NCBI GenBank assembly: GCA_973895155.1
Contig: OZ316898.1
Location: forward strand, 20,584,001 to 20,648,000
Origin: Marsupella aquatica
Taxonomy: Eukaryota > Marchantiophyta
Direction of reading: 5' to 3'
Length of the DNA: 64,000 bases
Shown: piece by piece, positions 23,370 to 32,639 of the stretch
How the letters are laid out: the number at the start of each line of letters is the position of its first letter
Numbering within the stretch: position 1 is the stretch's first letter
Notes under the pieces: generated by a model
Database searches by the model: none
What the model saw: only the letters and a program-made list of their open reading frames with translations
Told to the model about the DNA's origin: nothing
Made by a program: the position numbers and the translations under genes

Positions 23370-23385
23370 CCATTTTCTACTAGTG
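23370..23385 (-). repeat. Right terminal inverted repeat of CACTA element 1
   Basis: CCATTTTCTACTAGTG ends in the diagnostic TAGTG and pairs with 6281-6296. Confidence 0.9.
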
Positions 23386-23388
23386 GAT
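23386..23388. repeat. Target-site duplication GAT, right side of CACTA element 1
   Basis: Matches GAT at 6278-6280. Confidence 0.9.
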
Positions 23389-24516
23389 CATGGGGGTACG
23401 AGCTTAACTCCTCACCTTGGATATAATGTAAAATGTCGCCCAAAGATGCAGCCAGCTTCCTGCGGCACGGCTCCAAAACTAAAGCCTAGAAAGGAATTTC
23501 AATCCAAACCGGAAGAAGGGTGTACGATTCACTTTTGATATCAAAAGAAGGATCCCACAGAAAGGTGAAAACAAACTTTCAATCCAGGAACCAAGGAGCT
23601 TTAGCAAGAGCCAAGTTGCGGTGAGCAGGGTCCTTGAAGACAATCATGTAGAAGTTTTTCCCACAAACTTAACTTGAGAGATTGGCCATTTCAAATCCAC
23701 AACAAAGGTCTTGTTCACCCAAAATTTAAATGTCGGAAGCAGAGGCGGGCAATCGGTGAAGTAGCACATCATTGTGCGGTTGAAAAGTTCTTTCACAATC
23801 TCGATCAGCCGCTTCCTCTAGGGACCACTCGATGGTGGTATGCAGTTTAGAAGGCCAGTCTTGAACCTACAAGTCCGCAATTTGCCTCAGAATGGGGATA
23901 CAGGCTTCGGCTTCTTCAGCACAATGATTCGCCTGAGAGCGGCTCAAGGGTGGGGCACTCGAAGCACCAGGATCAGCAATTCCAGGTGGGCGAGTGAATT
24001 GACCAGCTCCAACACTGGTGCGCACCTCATTGGCAATCCTCCTGTCACCAATGTCATCCTGAAAAAGATTCTCATAAGGATTCATCAGTCTTTCCTCCAG
24101 AACCTCCATTGGCACATGTTCTCAACTATGGGAGTCCCACCGTGAGAAGCCATCCGCCTCAGTGCCGGATGAATGAAGCCCATACCAACTTTGTAATTGA
24201 TTGACCGGGGCGCAAATCCCAGGAGTGCTAGTAGGAACAGCATAGGAAGGACCGCCAGGGCCCGAACCAACATCCTGATCAGAGAAATTTGCACCAGAGT
24301 TGATTCCTCGAGGTGAAGAAGGCCTAACAGCCAAAGGTACAAGCGGGGAAGAGGAGGACGAGTTAGCCTAGTGGCCAGCCCCCCCTCAGTGTCTCGCAAA
24401 GACTGTGTATCTCTCATTGCCCACCCATCATGTAAGTAAGCTGGGCCAAAATCAAGTGCTCCTCGACCAGTCATGTGAGTGCCAAATCCCGAACCACCTC
24501 TCCGATTAGAATTCAT
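23386..24516 (-). pseudogene. LINE ORF1 remnant, 5' portion (DUF4283-like)
   Basis: On minus, a G/R-rich start (from about 24516) leads to a DUF4283-like region. It reads F-K-F-W-V near 23730, then F-Y-M-I-V-F-K-D-P, A-K-A-P-W-F-L-D, L-W-D-P-S-F-D and L-P-V-W-I-E-I-P-F (to about 23490), and continues to Y-P-H-D-R at the CACTA insertion. The frame then resumes at 6277. In-frame TGA (23579) and TAG (23486) codons and a frameshift near 23660 interrupt it. DUF4283 followed by a CCHC knuckle is typical of plant L1 ORF1. The LINE 5' end is not defined; it may reach into 24517-25200. Confidence 0.7.
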
Positions 24517-25217
24517 CCCAGATCAACACCGGGTCGAAGGTAGAGGCGTCTAACAACAAACGCAAAGTGGAAAAGGAACGAGAGTAAAATTATTAAGAAA
24601 GTATCGCATTCAGCAGCCCATAGCAGGGACCAAAATAACTCATTGCTAAAAGTAATACACAGGAAGAAGAAGAGGGGTCCCACTTCAAGTCTCCAATTGT
24701 TCGCAGCGTGAAAAGCGTCTCTCCAAAGAGGCAAAACACAAACCAGGAGCCGGGAGCATGTTCAACTTCAGTGCACAGACACACATCCAAAGGTTTGCAT
24801 AAATCTCATCCGTTGACGGGAGGGAGCAGGGTAAAATGCCAATGAGTAACCAAGAGATTAAGATGCAGTGTAAAGTAGTATCGGTATCCAGAAGGAGCCT
24901 AAATCAGTAAGTAAACTGGCACCGAATTGATGATAACGCTGTAATCCAAAACTCTACAAGAGGATTAAGAAGTCATCAAGCCCTAATGCACTTAACGCAG
25001 ACCATGATCATCATTTAGATAACCAAAAGATGCTTTGATCAAATCAGCGCACAAAGTAAAACATCTTCCGGAGGGAAGCAACAGTGATCAGCATCCAAGC
25101 AACGCCAATGACAGGTCAAAACGAGCCAGAGAAACTAAAAAAATCTAAAAAACCCTAAAACGCAGAGCTCCGCCAGGTCTCACAGTCCATTAGGTCTCAC
25201 AGTCCTCAAATCGCCCC
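24517..25217. other. Non-coding interval, possibly LINE 5' UTR
   Basis: No protein motif is visible. The upstream side of the LINE ORF1 should hold its 5' UTR and promoter, but no boundary or target-site duplication could be identified. Confidence 0.35.
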
Positions 25218-26309
25218 TCAAAAACCAGTTCTCACATCACTTGGCAGGACTCCTTTCACCATGACAAGCTTAAACTGTCCAGCCCAACTTATATTCTCAC
25301 ATTGCAAAGGTTCATCATCTAAGCAATGAGGACAAAAACAACAAAGTTCTCTGACTTGAAGGAGAGTTGATAGGCGGTTACTAAATCCATCAAAGCAGTG
25401 TAAGGATCGGGAACCTGGGATAGGATCACAATCCCATTTCTTCTTGCGATTGATAGCTCTCATTGGAATCTCCCAAAACAGACGTCAAACAAGTTGGACG
25501 TCTCCATACTCCTTTTCTTGGCCCATAGCAAATTTGTCCTTGCAGAACAAAACCACATCATGGGCATTCTCCAATCGATGTCCATGGATTCCCTTCAGCT
25601 GTTCTCTCTCAATCCCTTGCTTTATGTGGCCTCCAAGGGCATCCTAAAAGCACACACCATAGTACTCATCTCAGGAAATGAAACTTGGATGATGAATGTA
25701 TATAGAACAACAAATTTACTATAGGGAACTTCAGCTTAAAACATAATCTGGAATGAGCGGATGTACATGTGAAGTAATATTGCAACTTACAGCGACACCT
25801 TTTCCGTGCCCTGAACTTGGGGGGGTCAGTATATAAAGGGTCATACATCACGTGCGACGGTTTGGGTCATTTATGACCCCCCTAAGTATTCACTTTCTAG
25901 AAAGTTGTACGGCACCAATCATGTGATGACATGTATGCATTTTGCAATTAAACAACCCTATATTTCCATAGAAGACTTAATAAGTCTTCCGCCAAAACCA
26001 TTTAAATGGCCTTATACTTCGTCGCACATGATATGCCACTTCCATGGGAGTGACCCCCCCCCCCCGAGATTGCATGTGATCCAGAAAAGCCTGCTTCTTC
26101 ACGAAGTGTTGACATGAGTCATCCGTCATGATTTTGCAAAGAAAACCTTCAGACCCTAATGTTCTTTTGTGGGATGGATTTTTAGCTCGCATCCAATGTT
26201 TGTTCATCTTGGCTATTGGGAACTTCTCCCATTCTGACTCTGGTGGAACAGGAGGCTTCCCCTTCCTAGGCCCTACGGCACATTGCCGAGATGGCGCCAT
26301 CCCCTGCAT
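25218..26309 (-). pseudogene. Unidentified spliced gene with cysteine-rich C-terminus, disrupted by a small inverted-repeat element
   Basis: Exon A starts at an ATG (26309; M-Q-G-M-A-P-S-R-Q) and is basic, with K-M-N-K-H-W-M-R-A-K-N-P-S-H-K-R. It reads to G-V-T-P-M-E-V-A at 26033. Removing a 186-bp inverted-repeat element (25847-26032) continues the frame as Y-D-P-L-Y-T-D-P-P-K-F-R-A-R-K-R-C to a GTAAGT donor at 25790. An acceptor at 25644 opens a second exon (D-A-L-G-G-H-I-K-Q-G...) that contains a TGA at 25485 and continues through V-R-E-L-C-C-F-C-P-H-C-L-D-D-E to a stop at 25218. The V-R-E-L-x-C-F-C-x-x-C block resembles a motif I associate with uncharacterised transposon-linked proteins, without certainty. 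The phase across the intron is not perfect, another sign of decay. Confidence 0.45.
25847..26032. repeat. 186-bp MITE-like inverted-repeat element
   Basis: The ends ATCACGTGCGACG and (reverse complement) ATCATGTGCGACG form 13-bp terminal inverted repeats with one mismatch, followed by further similar sequence (GTCATTT / GCCATTT). It splits an otherwise continuous minus-strand exon. The same ATCACGTGCGACG word, followed by GGGTCATTTTAT, occurs once inside the CACTA element at 15641-15674. Confidence 0.7.
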
Positions 26310-29223
26310 GACAGTACCAAAGCAACGCTGAGTAGAACATAAACTGTGAATCTGAAGCAAGAGTTGGGAGCGACATTGAAACAATCCATTTAATTGGTAA
26401 CACCAGAGACAAAGTACTCGTCTGACATGCAGCAGCGATCATCTGAATGAGTTGCTTACTTGAGCAGGATGTCCGAGTGAGTTGTCGGACTTGAGTTTCA
26501 AAATTGGTCGAAGGCGAAATGTGATAGAACCTAAACAATGGTCGTGTGCAAGCGCAGCGTGCTTGAGTGGTCTTGCAGGGTTTGACAGCAGTCGACTGTC
26601 GAGACGGGGCAGGGGAGGGTAGCGTTGGCAGGGTTGGGGAGTCGGTTCGCGCTCCTGCCCGAATTCAAAACGGACAGACGATGGACGGAAATGCAGTTTA
26701 GGCAGTCGAAGGAGAAATGGTAGAACATAAACCTAGGTCGCGTTCTACCATTTTGTGACGGGCAGCGTACGGGGTGCCGCTAAACTTGGAGCGCATTAAC
26801 GCGGTGTTGATTTAATCTAGTAAGGGTGTTTCTTGTTGTGCCTCTCACATCACCCAACATTATAAACAACAACACTATCTTCACTTTGGATCTGATGAAG
26901 AACCTTGATGGCTCTTCCTTTCATAAACATTCTCTCTGTCTTTAGTTTCTGGTCTTGATCCTGTAGAGCATCTACGTGCAAGTTTTACTGTTCCTGGTCA
27001 CTTCTGCATATCCACACGCCCTGGCATGTTGTCCTGACTGTACATCTTGTGGTTGTTTTTGACACACTTGTCTTGAACAACACTCTGGCTGCTTCAACAA
27101 CATTCCCGTGGCTCACATGACACAAGCACAGCAGGTGACTATTTCTGAATTTTCTTTACCCCGTGTATTGCTCCATTTGTTAGGCTAGCCCCTAAACCCA
27201 TTCCCCCATTATGGGGTGGATGAGCAGGAGTCCGGAGCTTTTCCGGAGAAGTCCTCCTAAATAAGTTTAAGGTCTGAAGTAACTTAGCGGGAATGGGTAT
27301 ACCCACACAATCTACCTTAAAGATCTCCTTGCCACCCAATCTATGTACCCTACTAGTTTATAAAGTCAACATAATGTAATCATTTGAGGATTAAAACTAA
27401 AATTTAACTTTCAAGGCAGTGTAAGTATAGTTAATAATGGATTATTACAGTCAAGACAAAAAAAACATACTTTAGTATGAGCTTCCCTTCAAACAGTCAC
27501 AATTTCCTACATAAAGCACTCCCAACATCCCATATACTCATTGAGTAGACAGTATAATTAAACGTGATTGTATACTAAAGAACATACCATATTTTAAAGA
27601 GTTTTAAGTATCTGTGTCATCTTATTAGTTCACCATACTGGGTGACCTATATTTATCAAGCAAATTGTGGTGAGATCTATGTTAAAAAAATAGCATTTAA
27701 AACTCTATATATCACAATCCCACAAACATGAGACACAATAAATGGAGAGGAAAAGGGGAAGTTTAGGGTTTGGGAAACAAGGGAAAACCAAGGAAGACCA
27801 AAGACCCCAAAATCCCGAGTGTCAACCAAAGTCTCCCACAATCAATGTTTAGCAACCAAAGGACAACTGCTGGAGGTCCACAATCCATAGGAAATTAATG
27901 GATTCCTTGACCCACATTGCTCCTTGGTGCATTATAATTTTTTAAAACAGCATATTAAGCTAGTACATCCACAAAGAGGGCCACAAAGAAGGATTATATA
28001 TGTGTTATTAAGAAGACTGTCACCAGAAACTCCATGGTAATTAATTGGTTACAACTACATCTGCAATTGGGCATGGAATTAAACAGATGTTTCCTCCACT
28101 ACTACTAAGCTGCAATGGACACAATCTCACAATCTTGAACTTACTATTGTTCCATTTTGCCCCGGCTGAGAAAGCCTCTAAAAGTTGTGTGAAATTAGGT
28201 GACATCGCTCAGTTCTAACTGCATCCAATTTGAATATTGCCAATGACTTGTGCTTGCAAGAGAGTTAGGGCTGACCTTAGACACCTGATTGCGAGCAACC
28301 TTTTGCCACAGCATCAAGAGGATATATATGTTTCAGATGCAGCACTAGTCACCCTGTGGCAGGGTGCTTGACGTGTGCCAGCATTGATGTCATTCTTCAC
28401 TTGTTGGTTTGGTGCTCATCGGGGTGCTCATGCTGTCAATGCTTTCTTGGGTCTTCAAGATGCGTTACAATTAGTCAGACCCTTTGCTTTTGCGCCTGCA
28501 ATCAAAATTGATAGATTGAGCTTAACATAAGAATGGCAACAATTAATGGCTTTGTGAAAAAAATTTGTTTGAATCTATAAGATTGCATGACAGCATTAAA
28601 TGTTTGCACCAATTACTTCTTTGGGGTTCAACATTATTTTGTGGAGCCTGATTCTTGTTGCATACTTGTTTAGCTAGGATGCTTTGGAGTGCGTCTACTG
28701 TCAGCTTTTCCAATTAATTTGGCTTGGGAGGACAATGCTTTGTACGTCCTTCGTTTTAATTTGCAACCTCTCTAGCTGGGACAGTGTCACGTGTCAACGG
28801 TTTTTGACAAAGCTTGACTTTGTCATCATCTGGCTTTGTTTTCCTCTTTTGTTTTCCCTTCATGAGTTTTTCACCCAGTTCTGATCGAGAATTGTTACAA
28901 ACTCACAATCTGACCATCGAAGTACACTAACTAAAGGCCCCAAGGTCTGCATTGATTTGAGCCTTAGCTAGTTTGCAAGTGGGCAGAACATAGACCTTTT
29001 GCATCATTTTTTGTCCATGCCCTCCTGACATGCGAGGTACAGAAGGTGATAGCCACGTCTTGGGAGACATTCATTGTTCCAAAACGGGACAATCCTGTAC
29101 TTGTCAAGGAGCTGAATTTCAATGGCATTGTACGAGGCACGCGTACTACACTTCAAAAATAGACATTCAAAGGAAATTATGCACCTGAGTTATTTACTTG
29201 ATGGCAATCTGCACCTTCAGTTG
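26310..29223. other. Intergenic, no gene supported
   Basis: Low-GC sequence with short frames on both strands and no recognisable domain. Small hairpins such as GGAGCTTTTCCGGAGAAG near 27236 are present. Nothing else was identified. Confidence 0.5.
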
Positions 29224-29396
29224 TGTCGTGACATATAGTATCGTAACCATAGTGCATCAAAAATATATAAGTCACCGGCAATGCATATGTGCAAGCTGCT
29301 AGCACCAACATGCATAGAAAAAGTCCCATCACATTTACAAGTGTCAAGAAAAAGTAAATGAGGTGGTATGTACATAGTGGAAGTGTAAACCTCTAT
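29224..29396 (-). repeat. LTR-like fragment related to the gypsy LTR at 49266
   Basis: About 170 bp match 49266-49440 along their whole length (TGTCGTGACATATAGTATCG start, CACCGGCAATGCATATGTGC middle, GTGTAAACCTCT end) with scattered differences. No adjoining gypsy internal sequence, PPT or PBS is visible, so it is most likely a solo LTR or fragment. No clear target duplication was found. Confidence 0.75.
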
Positions 29397-30232
29397 ATAT
29401 ATAAGAGGCGTAAGAGAAATAAGTGTACCAAAAACATTTCTTGCAAAAAATGACTTGCATGGGAAGGAAGTCACAAATTTCAGTTACGTTAATTTACCAA
29501 TGATCATGTCTTTTGGAGGTAAACTCCCCTGTTTTTCATTTTCAACTTCTCTTGAACTCTGTTGCCCATTACCTCTTGAACTCTGTTGCCCTCTATGGAC
29601 CCTTCTAAATCCTCTTTCATTGGCCCGTGGTAAATCCTCCACAAAGGACTGCATGCAAGTCTACAACTGGTGAGTCCTTAGTTAATTGGACAATTGTATG
29701 ACTTTGGGTATGACTCTAGGAATAGCAACATCCTCTGTTGCAAATGTGAAAAATAATGTCATTGGTTCCAGCCATTCAACCTTGAATGCAGGTCCCCTTT
29801 TGTGCTCCTCATTCACAAGTTGGTAGAGCATCTGGTCTGGTGAAACGATTGAGGATGGTTTTACTTACTACCGGCAAAGAGTTTGGCCATAAGGCCAGCA
29901 AATTTTGGGCAAATTTGGCTGGGAAATGGAACACCTATTGCTTACCCCATCAAATTGCTCGTAGACAGCAGGAGAAGATCAAGGAGAAGATGTGCACTAT
30001 CATGTCACATTGTGTACATTGGATTTTCCCGCCATTTCAGCACAATTTTGAATGCATACCTAGCCGCAACCTATATCTTAGATCATAGAGTGTAGAGCAC
30101 TAGCATATGAGTTTGAGATAATCAGTACATTGAAGGGCTGATCTGGCCAATGGAATTGTTTGCGGTAGTTTTGAGACGGGTTTTTGCAACGGGGTCAATC
30201 CCGCCCGGGGTGGTGTGGGCCCCAGTATATAA
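29397..30232. other. Intergenic, no gene supported
   Basis: A palindrome CCTCTATATATATAAGAGG lies at the edge of the LTR fragment (about 29390-29408). Short plus-strand frames (29455-29673, 29786-30088) lack recognisable motifs. Confidence 0.4.
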
Positions 30233-30550
30233 TAGGGCGTCTCAAAGATAGCCAGTTGCATTCCCGATGGACACCCAGTACTTCCGTGACGCAGGTCACC
30301 CGAATCAGGTGGTCGGCCCACCGAGTTCATCACCACAAATTTCTTACCGGGTTTTCAATGATGCGGACTTACACTATGTCCATCACATACGCTCGCACGT
30401 ACGGACTGACTTAATTTAGGTTCAAGACAAGGTTCAACCCCTGTTTTTGTAGCACCCAATTTTGGGTCCCGGTGTTCATTTTCGGGAAGCAATCTGAGGC
30501 ATCCGGGTGACTGGAAGGAGCCCAAAAAACTCTAGGGTTGAGACGCCCTA
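30233..30550. repeat. 318-bp MITE-like element with 13-bp perfect terminal inverted repeats
   Basis: TAGGGCGTCTCAA at 30233-30245 is perfectly inverted as TTGAGACGCCCTA at 30538-30550. If TA is counted as the duplicated target, the termini are GGGCGTCTCAA. A further TTTGAGACG copy lies at 30170. No coding capacity is apparent. Superfamily is not assigned. Confidence 0.6.
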
Positions 30551-32581
30551 ATACCCGCCCTAATATTGAACAATATATGGGCACAGTGCGGCGGGTGGCG
30601 GACGGGTGGTTGGTCGCAGGGCCAGGGGCATCAACTGAAGGCGACCGGGACATTTTTTGCCTGGTGTCTAAAACCTGAGGCGCAACATGGCGACAAAACT
30701 GCCCAAAGGGTTCCCTGCCCATATTAGTACAGTCATTAGGAATATTGATTTGCCTGGAGATTACTTTTAGTGCTTAGTTGACTCTTCAAGACTTAGTCAT
30801 AAAGCTTTATGACTGAGTCTTTATGACTGAGTCCTGAGGCATGGGCCAGGGTGGTGGGACACAGGAAAGTCATATTAAAAATGTATAATGGAAGTACAAT
30901 ATCAGGAAAAATGCATGCAGCACTTGTGTGTAGCAAATTGGTGGGCTGCCCTTTCAAACAGATAATTATCTCCTCCTAACGAATCTACGTCAATGAGACA
31001 AGGTGTCCCTTATAGATCGATCGCCTTTGCTTTTTCTGATACAAATGCAGACGGACTGGGATTACTAGAAGGGGCCGGGTTAAATTTGAGGTGAACGAAG
31101 TCCTGGTTAATGGTGAAGACATTTAGCTGGTTAGTCTGGCTGCCTCGGTGAAAGTACATTTGTTTCGAGCCTGAAGTTTTTCATTATAAAACCTACACTG
31201 GGTCCACTGTATCAGCTGGCTTTCTACCCTATTCTAAGGAGATGACGTCCTCTCGATCACTCGAGTGACTTGGTGCTGTTTGATATGCAGTCTAGATGTC
31301 GGTTTACGCCTCCTGCAAGGAAGGAGCAATTCAAGATAAAAATTTAAAAAACCCCAAACTTGCTTTGATAAGATTTGTAGCCATCAGGTATGAAGAGTTG
31401 CGTTACTTGTAAGCTAGGTAGAGGTAGAAGTGCTGGCAGCATGTGACCTTAGGATTATCGGGTAGGTGACGCTCCACAACTGCGTGTCTCCCTATAGTTA
31501 ATTTGGAAGATAGTGGTTGGATTTAGTGTAGTAAATTATAGCCCGGTGATCTTCCTCCAATTCAGGCTCTTTCAGCCTCTACTTATACGGCCTTCAGTGG
31601 CGTTCTCAACACACAGTTCTAGTTAGACATTGTTTCGAACAGAAAGGTCCAATACGAGTAAGAAAGGTCCAATACGAGTAGTATTCGACGCGATACTGAG
31701 AATTGTGTCTCTAATACATCTAGAGCCGGGTCGGATCTTAGGACCCGTTCTAGACAGCACCTAATTGATGATGTCAACTGACTCATGATCAACCTCTCGA
31801 TGAACACTCTGGGCAGCGACGACTAGACTCACGCGCGGCTGCGATATTTCACGATTTTCTTTTTATCCCGTTTTTTATTAATGCCCTATCAATCAGGTGC
31901 TCGCTCAAGAAGTGCCCACTCAGCAAATTTAAGACTACAGGAGCCTTCGCATGTCGAGCGATCACGTACCATCAGCGGGACCATCAGTAGCTTCCTCATT
32001 CCGAAACAACATAACGTGCCCTAGCTACACGCAACCCGGCAACCAGACCTTTAATAACAATAAGTTAAGTAGAATCGACCTTAAATGTCACCCAAGGGAA
32101 CACGTATATACTCGGCGCGAGCAGTTACTCAATCGTTCGAACGTGGTTACGATCGGTACATCACATGTCTACACATAAGTGTCGACTCAGAATTAGACCA
32201 AACATGACAAAAGATCGATCCGCACGTAGAATTTGGTACATCTTATGCAACTTGTTTTTGAACTTCGGGCTCGAAATTTTGCCATACGTTCTTAACTCCT
32301 TTTCACTGTAGAAGTTTAGTTGTGCATCATGTCGTCAATAAGTTTTCGGGTAGCGGGGACTAATTGCAAAACGTCGTCGATCTAAGCTTTCGACCAATGT
32401 ACAAGTGTGCAAGAAGTTCAGCGTGCGATGGGATGCGGGTACCTCGATCGTTCAAGCTTGTACGTACGTGCACGACTCTAACGTCACAAGAAGTCGGACT
32501 ACCATTTTCCTGGGATCGCAAAGCGCGTTAGGACAATTGATGATTATTATTCGATATCTGGGAATTCCTTCAAGCCCACGG
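30551..32581. other. Intergenic region upstream of the fucosyltransferase
   Basis: No coding sequence is supported. A direct repeat AGAAAGGTCCAATACGAGTA occurs twice in tandem at about 31641-31680. The 31800-32600 part is rich in CGATCG-like words. Confidence 0.5.
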
Positions 32582-32589
32582 TATTTAAA
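32582..32589 (+). promoter_or_regulatory. Candidate TATA box of the fucosyltransferase gene
   Basis: TATTTAAA lies about 50 bp before the ATG at 32640, a plausible distance for a short 5' UTR. The assignment is by position and sequence only. Confidence 0.45.
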
Positions 32590-32639
32590 GTGCAGAGCTC
32601 TTGATTTTGACCTTCGATAAATTGGACTAGGGTGCCATC

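Larger units (their letters stand above)
6281..23385 (-). mobile_element. CACTA (En/Spm-type) DNA transposon, 17.1 kb, inserted in a LINE
   Basis: The left end begins CACTAGTGGAAAAT and the reverse complement of the right end begins CACTAGTAGAAAAT, giving near-perfect terminal inverted repeats flanked by the GAT duplication. Both subterminal regions are crowded with AATGAC / GTCATT words in both orientations, as expected for transposase-binding sites. Internal minus-strand genes are a TNPA-like protein (9185-7319), a TNP2-like transposase with DUF4218 and DUF4216 domains (about 14195-10407), an unidentified cysteine-containing exon (about 15660-15240) and an EDM2-like PHD cassette (16890-16188). 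A 12-bp minisatellite sits near the left end and a 408-bp tandem array near the right. In-frame TAG codons in the transposase suggest this copy is not autonomous now. Confidence 0.93.
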
